NCBI GenBank assembly: GCA_003260355.1
Contig: MPSQ01000002.1
Coordinates: 62,001 to 126,000 of the forward strand
Length of the DNA: 64,000 nucleotides
Origin: SR1 bacterium human oral taxon HOT-345
GTDB taxonomy: Bacteria > Patescibacteriota > Gracilibacteria > Absconditabacterales > Absconditicoccaceae
Direction of reading: 5' to 3'
Shown here piece by piece: positions 53,424 to 64,000 of this stretch. The notes under the pieces were generated by a model. That model was not told where the DNA came from. It did no database searches and saw only the letters and a program-made list of their open reading frames with translations. Position 1 is the first letter of the stretch. Each line of letters starts with the position of its first letter. The position numbers and the translations under genes were made by a program.

Positions 53424-56051
53424 ATGTCAGAAACAAAAAAGTATGTCTACTCTTTTTCGGAAGGAAAGGGTGTTGGGAAAGAAATCCTCTGAGGAAAGGG
53501 AGCTAATCTCGCTGAAATGGTAAGTTTAGGTTTGCCAATCCCTTCGGGATTTACTATCACGACGGAAACGTGTGATATTTACTACAAAAACAATAAAAGT
53601 TACCCAGCAGAAGTGGATCAACAGGTAGAAGAACAGCTTCAAGCGCTTGAGGCAAGAATGGGAAAGAAGCTTGGTGATGCGAATGATCCTTTGCTTGTAT
53701 CTGTAAGATCTGGAGCTGCAGCTTCACTTCCAGGAATGATGGATACGGTTTTGAATCTTGGACTTAACGATGAATCTGTAGTAGGACTTGCTACCAAGAC
53801 AGGAAATGAAAGGTTTGCTTGGGATTCGTATAGAAGATTTATTCAGATGTTTGGAGATGTGGTGATGGAAGTGCCTCATCATGACTTTGAAAAGGCCTTG
53901 CAATCTGTAAAAGATAAAAAAGGAGTAAAGCTGGATACAGAACTTGATACGGACGACCTCAAAGAAGTTGTAAGACTCTATAAAGAAGTCGTACAGAGAG
54001 ATACAGGGAAACTTTTCCCAAATGATGGAAGACAACAGCTTAAAATGGCAATTGATGCGGTATTCAACTCATGGAATAATGAAAGAGCGATTATTTATAG
54101 AAGAATCAACGATATTAGAGGACTTCTTGGAACTGCGGTAAATGTGCAGTCTATGGTCTTTGGAAATATGGGAGAAACTTCAGGAACGGGAGTATGTTTT
54201 ACAAGGAATCCTTCTACTGGGGAAAATAAATTTTACGGAGAATTTTTGATGAATGCTCAGGGAGAAGATGTGGTAGCTGGAATCAGAACTCCAGCACATA
54301 TTGAGGAGCTTGATAAGGTAATGCCTGACTGCTACAAAGAGCTTTGTGATATTTATCACTTGCTGGAAAAGCATTATAAAGATATGCAAGACATGGAGTT
54401 TACGATCCAGGAAGGAAAACTTTATATTCTCCAGACAAGAAGTGGAAAAAGAACTGCTGCTGCGGCAGTGAAGATTGCTATGGATATGCTTGGAGAAGGA
54501 CTTATCGATGAAAAAACGGCTGTACTTAGAGTGCAGCCAGAACAGCTTGATAGCTTGCTTCATCCTCAGCTTGATCCTCAGGCTAAAAAGGAAGCTGAAC
54601 TTCTTGTGAAAGCACTTCCTGCTTCGCCAGGTGCAGCTGTGGGTCAGATCGTTTTCTCTGCTGATGTTGCTCATGATTGGAAAGAGAATGGAAAGAAAGT
54701 AGTGCTTGTGAGATTAGAAACTTCACCGGAAGATATTCAAGGAATGATTGCTTCTGAAGGAATCTTGACTGCGAGAGGAGGAATGACTTCTCATGCTGCG
54801 GTAGTTGCAAGAGGAATGGGAAAATGCTGTGTCTCTGGAGCTGGAGAGCTTGTTATTGATGAAGTTGCGAAGACGGTAACTGTTCATGGAAGGACTTTCA
54901 GAGAAGGGGATCAGATTTCTCTTGATGGAGGAACGGGAGAAGTGTTTGCTGGAGCATTAAAAGTAGTGGATCCAGAACTTAGTGGAGATTTTGAGAAATT
55001 AATGCAGTTGGCGGATAAATATAGAAAACTCTGAATTAGAACTAATGCTGATACGCCTCGCGATGCTATTACTGCTAAGAAGTTTGGTGCTGAAGGAATT
55101 GGACTTTGTAGGACTGAACATATGTTCTTTGCTGAGGAAAGAATTAAGGCAGTAAGAGAGATGATTCTTGCGGAAGATGTTGAGGGAAGAAAGAAGGCAC
55201 TTGCAAAAATCCTTCCTTATCAGAAATCAGACTTTTATGAACTGATGAAAACTCTAGAAGGAATGCCAGTAACGATCAGATTTTTGGATCCTCCTTTGCA
55301 TGAATTCCTTCCTCAAGAAGAAGCTCAGATTGCAGAACTTGCTACTGAACTTGGTGTGAGTGTAGAAAGACTTCATGAGAAAATAGCTTCTCTCCATGAA
55401 TTTAATCCAATGCTCGGACATAGAGGATGTAGATTGGCAATTACCTTCCCTGAAATCGCAGAAATGCAGACTGAAGCTGTGATTTCTGCTGCTTGTGAAC
55501 TCAAGAAAGAAGGAGTCGATGTTCATCCAGAAATTATGATTCCGCTCGTAGGATTCAAATCAGAATTAGATTTTAATGCTGACATCGTAAGAAAGGTAGC
55601 GAAAGCGACGATGGATAGATATGCTGTAGACGTGGAATACAAGCTCTGAACTATGATTGAGGTGCCAAGAGGAGCAGTAACTGCTGATAAAGTTGCAGAA
55701 ACTGCGGAATTCTTCTCTTTTGGAACGAATGATCTTACTCAGATGGGACTTGGATTCTCTAGAGATGATGCAGGAAAATTTATCAAAGATTATGTAAATA
55801 AGAACATCTTTGAAAAAGATCCTTTCCAGACGCTTGATCAAGAAGGAGTAGGAGAACTTGTGAAGATCGCTGTAGAAAAAGGAAGAGCAACCAGATCAAC
55901 TATCAAACTCGGAATCTGTGGAGAACACGGAGGAGATCCAGCTTCTATAGATTTCTGTCATAGAGTAGGTTTGACCTACGTAAGCTGTAGTCCGTATAGA
56001 GTGCCTATCGCAAGACTCGCTGCGGCACATGCTGCTTTGAAAAATGGATAA
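53424..56051 (+). CDS. ppdK: Pyruvate, phosphate dikinase
   Basis: Interconverts pyruvate + ATP + Pi and PEP + AMP + PPi; in fermenters it often runs in the pyruvate direction. 875 residues, full length: N-terminal ATP-grasp ([20 protein letters not shown]), the phosphohistidine domain with [15 protein letters not shown] (His about 455), and the C-terminal PEP/pyruvate barrel with [26 protein letters not shown] and [10 protein letters not shown] (catalytic Cys). Only three TGA codons (Gly) in 875, so strongly avoided. Start gives the usual N-terminus [19 protein letters not shown]. Confidence 0.98.
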
Positions 56052-56466
56052 ATGATGAAAAAATACTGAAAGCCTGATCCTCTTTGTGAGGTTGGGCTTT
56101 TTTTGTTGTGGAAGGGGTAGGCTTTTATTTAGTCGTTTCATTTTCACTTTTGTAAATCACTCAAATCGTCGTTTTGTTCCATTTTTACTTTTAAAATTTG
56201 CTTAGACTAAGCGATTTGGAGAAAAAATGAATGTTTTTTTGTGGTGGGGCTGTTTGGAAAAAGTGGAGTTTGTCAATCTATCTCCTCCAGTATTTCTGAT
56301 GTCATAGGTAAAATAATCTCCCAGACAAGAGCTCGCTCCTCCAGAAAATTCAGATTTTTTCTTTTATTAAAGGTGAAATAAGGTCGAAGATATTTTCTTT
56401 TTTTGTGGTTTGAAATTTTGGGAGATATCACTATACTCGCTCACTGTATCTTTTATTTATCGTTGT
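56052..56466. other. Intergenic, terminator then AT-rich leader region
   Basis: Starts with the PPDK terminator (56064-56104). The rest is AT-rich; a few short frames (for example 56228, 26 codons) are not convincing. I see no gene. Confidence 0.5.
56064..56104 (+). terminator. Terminator of ppdK
   Basis: AAAGCCTGA plus CCTC pairs with GAGG plus GGGCTTT around TTTGT, then Ts. Confidence 0.85.
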
Positions 56467-57975
56467 ATGATTATGCAAAAAAGGCAGCTTTGACAAACGA
56501 AAACTAAAAAATCATCGGGTTCGGTTTTGGTAAAATGTGGGATTCTTGTTTTTGCACTGGTAGTGATCTTGGCTCTGATTCATTCTTTTGCACATACTAT
56601 TAAGGGATTCTTTGTAGGAGTTGCGAAAGAGACTGTAAAAGTAGTAAGTCAGACTGTTGGGACGCCGATGAAGACAGATGCTTACTGAAATGTGAATGTT
56701 CTTTTGGTGGGATACGGAGGCGCTGCACATGGTGGAGGGTATTTGGCGGATTCGATCATTGTTGCTTCACGAAATCCAGAATTGGGTGCAGTGAGTATGC
56801 TTTCTATTCCAAGAGATCTTTATGTGAAGAATCCACTTGGAGGTTATTCAAGGATTAATGCCGTATTTACTCAGCTTTATGGTCGCACGAAGAGTCTTCC
56901 TGAGGCTTGATCTGGCTTTGCTAGAGAATTAGAGAAGATTACAGGATTAGAGATTCCTTATTATGCGACGATTGACTTCTGAGGATTTAAGGGAGTTATT
57001 GATAGTTTAGGTGGTATTGATGTTAATGTTCCTTATGCGTTGCATGATTATGAGTTCCCAGACGCTAATCTCAAAGGATATGAACCTTTGCATGTAGAAG
57101 CTTGACTTCAGCATATGGATTGATCCTTAGCACTTAAGTATGCGAGGTCTAGGCATGCTGCTGGACATGCGTCAGATTTTGATCGTTCTTATAGGCAGCA
57201 GCTTATTGTTGAGGGAATTAAGGATAAAATGCTTTCAGGAGGAAACCTTAGCTTGGAAAAGGCAAAACAGCTCTATTCTGGTTATGTAGCAATGGTTAAC
57301 ACTAATGTTTCACTCAATGAGATGCTTTGGACAATTCAGTATTTAGATAGAGTAAAGCCGTTTTCTTTCTGACTTAATACTTCTTATGGATATGAGAACT
57401 TAACTACTCAGAAAGGAAGTTTTCTCTATGCGCCTCAGAGAGATTTGTTTGGTGGGGCTGCGGTCTTGCTTCCTCTTGGGGCTACGGTTAATAATGTTAC
57501 TTATTATAAGGCGATTCATGAGTATGTGGATTTTATTTCCCATCTTCAGAGATTTCTCCTAGAGAATGCGAAAATTCAAGTCGATAATGGTATTGATAAA
57601 GAACTTCTTCGTTCAAATAAGATGCAAAATGTGAGGGTGGCCAGTAGAGTTGCTTCTAAGATGAAAAGGTATGGATTGGATGTGATTGCTACTGACAACA
57701 CAGATCCTCTTCCACTTACGAGGCTGATTATCAATACTGAAAATGCTGAGGCAAAAGGGTTTGAAGGAACTATTACAGCGATGAGGAACTTTGTGCCGAT
57801 AGATGAGGTTGTGTATAATACAGGAGTGGTGAAGAAAATCATCGACGACTATGGGAATGAAGTAGAAGTGTTTACTTGAGCGGATATTCAGCTGATTTTG
57901 GGGGCTTCTTATCTTAGTGGATTGCAAGAACAGCCTTTCAAGTATGATGAACTTGTACTTACCCATCGTGAATAA
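56467..57975 (+). CDS. LytR-CpsA-Psr (LCP) family protein
   Basis: 502 residues. One membrane helix (about 24-42, CGILVFALVVILALIHSF); LCP domain (about 70-270) with ADSIIVASRNP, SMLSIPRDLYVKNP, INAVFTQLYGR, IDFGGFKGVIDSLGGIDV, YARSRHAAGHASDFDR and RQQL, the phosphatase/phosphotransferase core with conserved Asp and Arg; and a C-terminal LytR_C-type domain (about 385-490, NVRVASRVASKMKRYGLDV). Eight TGA codons are Gly. LCP enzymes attach glycopolymers or, in some groups, cell-surface proteins to peptidoglycan; here it may secure the surface coat. Followed after 20 bp by rnc. Confidence 0.95.
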
Positions 57976-57995
57976 TTTAGCTATTCATTATTATT

Positions 57996-58730
57996 ATGTA
58001 TTCTCTTTCTTTGCCTGAGGAGGTGTATGAGGCACTTCCTCGTCTCAGACAATTCCTTTCTTCTTTGTGATTACCGCTTGAAAAGATTCAGAATTCTGAT
58101 CTTTTATGTTGCTGTTTTGTGCATAAGTCTTATGCGGCAGATTTTAAAGTGGCATATGATCATAATGAAAGACTGGAATTTGTCGGGGATGCTATGCTGG
58201 AATCGGTGATTGCGAAGAGGCTTTTCTTGGATTTCCCTGAGATGCCGGAATCTACGATGACACTTTATAAGATTGCTCTCGTAAGGGAGGAAACCCTCTG
58301 TAAAGTAGCGAAAAAAATCTGACTTCATCATCAGCTTTTTATTAGTAAAGGGGAAGAAAGGAATTGAGGCCGTGAAAAAGCCTCGATTACCTCTGATGCA
58401 ATGGAAGCATTGATTGGATATCTAGCACTTGATATGGGCTATCCTATTATGGAGCAATTTGTGCTTGATAGTATCTATCCTGAGATTAATGAGGTTTCCA
58501 AAAGTCCCGTAAAATCTTATAAGACGATGGCACAGGAGCATATTCAAAAATTCTATAAACACTTGCCTGTTTATAATGATTATGATGAGAAGGTTGATGA
58601 AAAGTGAAATGTGCTTCTCTTTCGTTCTGAAATTATTGCTGAAAAAGAGGTGCTTGCGGTAGGTTTCTGAACAAACAAGAAGAAAGCTCAGGAAGATGCT
58701 GCAAAAAATTATTGTGAACAGCTGGAATAG
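57996..58730 (+). CDS. rnc: Ribonuclease III
   Basis: 244 residues. The catalytic domain carries NERLEFVGDAMLESVIAKRLF (signature, with E and D) and SDAMEALIGYLALDMG; the dsRNA-binding domain (about 175-244) ends NKKKAQEDAAKNYCEQLE. Four to five TGA codons are Gly. Processes rRNA and degrades double-stranded RNA. Probably cotranscribed with the LCP gene. Confidence 0.96.
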
Positions 58731-59341
58731 CTTTTAAATTTTGTATATAATGACTGATCTTAAAGATCAGTTTTTTTGTTTTGTCAATATTTTCTTTTTC
58801 TTTTGTGGTGTTTTCGGTGGACTTTGTCGCTTGTTTTTGTGTTGTAAAAGGTGGCTTTATGATTGGCTTTATTGTGTTTTTGTGAGAAAAAAATAAAAAA
58901 AAAGTCACAAATAAATGTGAATTGCGTAATCATCTGTGTAAGGATGTAGGAGTGAGGTATCTCTACTCTAAAGTCAGGACAGGTGGAAGCTTTTCCTCTT
59001 TGAAGGTTGGCTTTTACTAAGCAGATGTAAGCTTTTGACAGTTTAATGTCGAAATCGTCTAACTTTGTCTTGATTTTAATCTCGGTATTGGTATTATCAC
59101 TCGTAAGTTGTCTATGTGGAGACATAGAAACGGCTTACTCATACCTTGTTGATCATTAACATTCGTATTCTACTCTTGAAAAACTCAATAAATCGGAATC
59201 TTAGCTTCTGATTAGAGGAAAGATTCAGATTTATGTCTTTTGATGGTCGTAGTATTCGTTGTTCTATGGACAACAGGTAGTACGTTCTTGATGAGGAATA
59301 TTCCTCACCAAAAAAGCTTTTATATTTAATTTACACAAAGA
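58731..59341. promoter_or_regulatory. Terminator plus long leader upstream of the S-layer-like gene
   Basis: Begins with the rnc terminator (58750-58780). A promoter TTGATT (59070), 16 bp, TATTAT (59092) predicts a transcript start near 59104 and a leader of about 235 bases. The leader has a hairpin CTATG-TGGAGA-CATAG at 59110-59125 and a perfect 16-base palindrome TGAGGAATATTCCTCA at 59292-59307, 35 bases before the ATG. No gene seen. Confidence 0.5.
58750..58780 (+). terminator. Terminator of rnc
   Basis: ACTGATCTT pairs with AAGATCAGT, no loop beyond four bases, then a T-run. Confidence 0.85.
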
Positions 59342-62300
59342 ATGAACGTTAAAAAAATGTTCGCAGGCTTGACTGGAGGGTTAATGCTTGCATCAGTTCT
59401 TCCTGTATCAGTACTTGGTGCTGCTTCATACAGTCAGGAACTACAAGAAGCCTACAATTACGCTTATTCAAAGGGTATTACTACTATGAGCCCTATTGAT
59501 AATGCTAATATGTACGGTGAACTTACTAGAGGTCAGTTGGCAAAAATGATCGCTAACTGGGCTGAAAAAGAAATGGGTACTAAAGTTGACACAACTGCTG
59601 TTTGCTCTTTCTCAGATGCACACACAGCTGAAGGAGACTTGGCTACTTATGTAAAGAAAGCTTGTCAGATGGGATTGATGGGTCAAGGAATTGACAAATT
59701 CAGACCAAATGATAAAGTAACAAGAGGTGAATTTGGAACAACTCTTTCTAGAGCTCTTTGGGGAGACAAGTACAATGGAGCTACTCCATTCTACAAGAAT
59801 CATCTTGAGGCTTTGAGAGATGCTGGAATCATGAAAATGATTGATACTCCAAATCAAATGGAAATTAGAGGATATGTAATGCTTATGCTTATGAGATCAG
59901 TTAATGTAGTTACTCCTTCTGAATGTAAGGATCCTGCTGTGATCTTGGCTTGTGCATTAGGTGGTGATGCTTGTCCTGCTAGATGTAAGGGTAAGACACC
60001 AGATACTACTAATACAGGAACTAATAATACTGCTGGAGATTTGAATATCAACGTAGTTGATTACTCAAACCAGATTAGGTCTGTTCCTATGGTTGGTATT
60101 TCTATCTTCAACGCTATCAAATTTGATGCTACTAATGATGTAACTGTTAATTCAGTTACTTTGGAAAGAGTTGGTCTTTCTAGTAGATCAGACATCAAAG
60201 GTGTATGGTTCGAAAAGGATGGTATCGCTGTATCATCTAGAGGAACTGTAGCTACAGATGGAAAAGTTATGACTAACTTCAACAAAGGTTTCAAGGTTAA
60301 GTCATCAGAAACGCTTGATCTAGTTGTAGAACTTAGCGGAGCTAGTGCAGGTGCAGAAGTTGCATTCAAGTTTATTGGTGTAGATTCTACTGCTAAAAAT
60401 GCTGTTTACAACGCTGTAACTTCAACTTATAGAACTGCTAAATATGATGTAGCTGCTCTTGATTTCTCTAATGTTGGAGGAACTGGTAATGTTGTTTACA
60501 AGCTTGGAAATCAATCAGAATTGACTTTTGGACAATTCAAGGTTTCAAATCAAGCTAAGGGAGACGATAGAAATGTATTCTTGAAATCTGTTACTTTCAG
60601 AAACAACGGAACAGCAGATCTTAACTCTCTTCTTAAGAATGTAAAGGTTATGAGAGATAATAAAGTAGTTTCTAAGTCTGTATCTATGGATGGAAGAAAC
60701 ATTACTATTACTCTTGAAGATACTATCAACGCAGGAAAAGCAGTTGTTTATACTGTAATGGGTGAAGTAGCTTCTCTAGAAAGAGTTGGTGATACTGTTC
60801 AACTTGAACTTAGAAAGGATAGAGACTTGGTAGCTTATGAAGCTTCAACTAAGTTTAGAACTACTATGAATAAGCCTATTCAGGATAATTCATGGATCAT
60901 GAAGAATTACAAGATCGATGGTGGTAGAGTTACTCTTACAAACACTGCTGCATTCCCTAAAACAGTTGATGCAGGAAGTGGATCTTCAGATGTTGTAATC
61001 GCAGATGGTACTCTTACTGTTGCTGAACCAATCAAGCTTCCTAAGATGACTCTTGCTGTAAATAATACAGGTGTTGTTAGATCTCTTGTTCTTGAAATCG
61101 GAGGATCTAGATATGCATCTACTGTAAATGGAACAGCTTTCGTATTTGATGATGTATATGTAAATAAGACAGCTTCTATTAAGCTTATCGCTTCATTAGA
61201 ATCTTTGCCTGCACATAACTCAGTTCAGTTTGTTCCAACAACAATCGGATCATTGGCTTTCGGTTCTGCAAAGGGTGAATATACTAATAACTCAGAAGAT
61301 TTGAAAGGAAATGATATCGCTGGTGCAGTACAAATTGCTAAGATTAATGTAAAAGAAGCTCAATTCACTCTTAAGAATAAAGCCTCTTCAACACAGAAAG
61401 TAACATTGACTGAATCTTCTATCAAGACAATCTTTGAAGGAGAAATGGTTGCTCCTAAGGGAGATATTAATGTAACTGAGGTAACTCTTTCTGGACTTAA
61501 TGCTACTGGAATTACTGATAGTTCACAAATTGATCTTCAGCTCTATATCAATGATACTCCTGTATCTAATGCAACTTATAGAAGAGGAAATAATGTTGTA
61601 ACATTCTACAATGTAGGAACTGCAACAAAAACTCCTTCTAAGTTTAGAATTGATGCTACTCCTACAATGACTCAGACTGGAGACTTCGTATTTGACGTAG
61701 TTGCTAAAGGAACTGATACTAACGGAAATACTGCAACAACTGCAGCTGTAAAGACTGTTAAATTGTCTGTAGTAGAATCTTCAAATGTATCTGTAGCTAA
61801 TGCTAATGCTGTTAGCCAGGTAGTGAATGAAGGATCAAATGCTGAATTGACAAAGTTCACATTGTCTGCTAGAAATGGTTCAATCAACCTTACAGGTCTT
61901 AAGTTGAACTATAGTGGTTCCGTTGCTGCATTGAATGGACAGTCTGTGACTGTTGAAGTAAATGGAAATAGCTATACTGCTACTTCAACTGCTGCTGGTG
62001 TTGAATTCACTGGTCTTAACGTTACTCTTAACGAAGGAAATCATAATGTAGTATTCACAACGAATATTAACACTGATGGTCAACCTAATGGTGTTGCTGT
62101 TGAAGTTGCATCGGCAGAAGTGAGAGGAGACTTCCCAACAGTTACTAAGGCTATTAACTCTAAGTACTTGTTCGTAAAGGCATTCCCTAAATTGTCTGTA
62201 GTAAGTGCTAAGGATAATCAGTTGGTAGTTAAAATTGAAAATGTATCTGATGATGATATTACTATCACAGATTACGTTGCTGTTAATGCTGATCCTACGT

Positions 62301-62533
62301 CAACAACTCTTAATGGTCAGTCTGTTACTAGTCCAATTCCTGTAGGAAAGCAGGTTACTCTTGCTAAGGGACAATCAACTGAGCTTAAGATGAATATTAC
62401 TGCAGCTTGAACTCTTAAGTTGACAGGATTGAAGTATCAGGTAGTTGATGGTACGCCTTATAACTATACAGTAAATGATAACTATACAAATATCGCTACT
62501 TGGGGAACTCTTCAGGTTGTATATAAGTCATAG
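59342..62533 (+). CDS. Major S-layer-like surface protein with N-terminal SLH-type domain
   Basis: 1063 residues. Signal peptide (1-26, ending VLGAAS). SLH-like region at about 30-190 (ELTRGQLAKMIANWAEKEMG, VTRGEFGTTLSRALWG, HLEALRDAGIM), partly homologous to the SLH end of the protein at 49867 but placed N-terminally. The rest is a string of beta-rich Ig-like modules with few charged clusters and almost no Cys. Only one TGA (Gly) in 1063 codons, at the very end (NITAAG); other Gly codons are GGA/GGT. That bias, the long leader and the strong terminator mark it as very highly expressed, likely the main surface coat. Confidence 0.88.
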
Positions 62534-62881
62534 TATTATTGCTACTTAGGATTAAACTCTTGGCTTCGGCTGAGAGTTTTTTCTTTTTTAGAATTTTTCT
62601 GAATGAGGTTATGCTTTTCTCTTGAAAAGATGAATGATATTCACTAGAATCAGCTTAGATTTAGTTCTTGAAGTCTAAAAGAGGAGCTATATCTCATAAA
62701 ATATCTATGTTAGATGCATTATCCATGAAAAAGGTTTAATTGTATTCAAGTCTTTGCTTTGATAATTGCGAATACTTATTGATAATCAGACAAATTATGC
62801 CTTTTTTGCTTTAATTCGGATGGTTTTGATTGATTTTGCATGTGGCTGTTCTCTTTTTTTACTTACTATATGATTCATTCT
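62534..62881. other. Intergenic with terminator
   Basis: Holds the S-layer terminator (62546-62586), then about 290 AT-rich bases in which I see no gene; it should contain the promoter of murG, but no clear -35/-10 pair was found. Confidence 0.5.
62546..62586 (+). terminator. Terminator of the S-layer-like gene
   Basis: AAACTCTTGGC pairs with GCTGAGAGTTT around a TTCG tetraloop, followed by a T-run; strong. Confidence 0.9.
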
Positions 62882-63970
62882 ATGAAATTTCCCAATATAG
62901 CACGAGCAGGATGAGGAACTGGTGGTCATGTCTTCCCAATCAAAAGCCTCATCCAACATCTCCAAACTCATTCAGACCTCAAAGGAAAAATCGCTCAAAT
63001 GTTCCGATTTGGAACTTCAAACAGTCTAGAACAAGAAACCTGTTCTAAACTTCAAAAAAGCATCAAAAATCTGACCTTTCATTCCATTTATTCTTGAAAA
63101 CGAAGGAGAGAAAAGGGAATTTGAGCTTTGATACAAAATGTCAGAGACCTCTTTTTCTTTACGATTGGACTTTTCCAGTCAGTTTTTTATCTGTTGCGCT
63201 TCAAGATTGATGTGGTCTTCTGTAAAGGAGGGTATGTCGCATTACCCGTCGTATTTGCAGCGAAATTGCTCGGCAAGAAAATCATCGTCCACGAATCTGA
63301 TGTCCATCCTTGATTAGTAAACCGTATTGCTGGAAAGTTTTCAGCCAAGAATTTTTCTGGCTTCCCGTGAGTACTTCCGAAAACCCAAGTCGTAGGACAA
63401 ATCCTTTCTGAAGACTTATTACCAGCAGAAGACTCCCCTCTTTCTTGAGATAAAAAGCAGACACAAGTCCTCGTAATGTGAGGATCTCAAGGCTCAAAAA
63501 ATCTCTATGAAGCTCTTGCAAAAGTATTGAAGACAACTCCAGAACTTGCAGAAATGCACTTCACGATCATTCTCGGGAAACTCAACCAAGACCTCGCTCA
63601 ACTTTTTTCTGATTTTCCAAATGTGGAGACCTTGGCTTTTGTGAGTCAAAAAGAGATCGGTCGCCTCTATCTTCAGTCCGATATTGCGATCACGAGAGCA
63701 GGGACGACTTCACTTGCAGAGCAGGAACTTTTTGATCTAAAATTATTGATGATTCCAATTCCACGAACCCACGACCAGCTAGACAATGCGGAGCGATATG
63801 TTGAGCATAAAGACTGAATTCTGATCCAGCAGGATGATCCTGATTTCCTTGAGCAGCTCAAAAATCATCTACTTGCTTTGCAATCCTTCAAAAAAAGCTT
63901 ATCTTCTAGGGACAGAAAAGCTGAAATCCGCAAGGCAAAGGATCAGATTTTAGAACAGATGCTTGACTAA
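62882..63970 (+). CDS. murG: UDP-N-acetylglucosamine transferase MurG
   Basis: Adds GlcNAc to lipid I to make lipid II for peptidoglycan. 362 residues: N-terminal GGGTGGHVFP (the usual glycine loop, one Gly being TGA), CKGGYVALPVVFAAKLLGKK, IIVHESDVHPGLVNR, the second half with VMGGSQGSKNL, AITRAGTTSLAE and LMIPIPRTHDQLDNAE. The HESD/HPG replaces the more usual HEQN..PG, a slight divergence. Eight TGA codons are Gly. With PBP1A and LCP it shows an active peptidoglycan pathway. Confidence 0.94.
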
Positions 63971-64000
63971 TCTCAAGCTAGCACTCTCCTTCTGAGGTAA

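Noticed and set aside
53724..55841. Several antisense frames of 90-160 codons within ppdK
   Set aside because: They lie opposite a highly conserved enzyme and have the biased composition of complement sequence.
58777..59341. RNase P RNA or tmRNA in the 560-bp gap
   Set aside because: One GAGGAAAG-like word (59214) is present but the other conserved parts of RNase P RNA or a tRNA-like end are not seen.

Overview
The window is bacterial DNA that only makes sense when TGA is read as glycine (translation table 25). Under the standard code almost every gene is broken. With TGA as Gly and TAA/TAG as the only stops, broken frames join into complete proteins with intact motifs: SecF, the F-type ATPase subunits, RluA, PBP1A, peptide deformylase, signal peptidase I, MurG, RNase III and pyruvate phosphate dikinase (PPDK). 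This code is known from Candidate Phyla Radiation bacteria of the Absconditabacteria (SR1) and Gracilibacteria. A ribose-1,5-bisphosphate isomerase at the left edge (nucleotide/RuBisCO pathway, described in SR1) makes Absconditabacteria the more likely lineage; that placement is inference. All coordinates below use table 25.

Layout. 1-8.1 kb: R15P isomerase (edge-truncated), secF, a uracil-DNA-glycosylase-like gene, atpG-atpC-atpA-atpH (minus), an ASCH protein and an S41 protease. 8.1-12.2 kb: a TraX-like membrane protein, a repeat-bearing exported protein beside a truncated CHAP gene, a lone HigA-like regulator and an RluA synthase. 12.3-20.0 kb: atpD, a large PBP1A, a LysM-CHAP hydrolase, tRNA-Ser, def and a PD-(D/E)XK nuclease. 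20.2-22.2 kb: atpB-atpE-atpF (plus), so the ATP synthase genes are split over three places. 22.2-31.1 kb: an accessory island of lipoproteins, CHAP and amidase genes, fragments and duplicated promoter/terminator modules. 31.3-35.6 kb: membrane proteins, tRNA-Gly, tRNA-Leu, ssb, lepB, a PH-like protein and an Hsp20-like protein. 35.6-41.9 kb: a 1226-residue secreted thermonuclease and an 827-residue lytic transglycosylase. 42.3-45.0 kb: a pilT-like ATPase (with a frameshift at an A8 run) and four small genes including VirB2-like pilins. 45.2-52.8 kb: two lipoproteins, a membrane protein, a metallopeptidase-like protein and an SLH surface protein. 53.4-64.0 kb: PPDK, LCP ligase, RNase III, a major S-layer-like protein and murG.

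How it fits together. The cell keeps wall synthesis and anchoring genes (PBP1A, MurG, LCP) and a surface layer. It also carries an unusually rich set of exported wall-cutting and nucleic-acid-cutting enzymes (CHAP, Amidase_6-like, SLT, thermonuclease) plus retraction-pilus genes. That suits a host-attached or predatory life, as known for cultivated Absconditabacteria, but the lifestyle reading is inference. Energy genes include an F-ATPase whose double-hairpin c subunit carries a Na+-type binding motif twice. Promoters recur as TTGnnn, 16 bp, TAnnnT.
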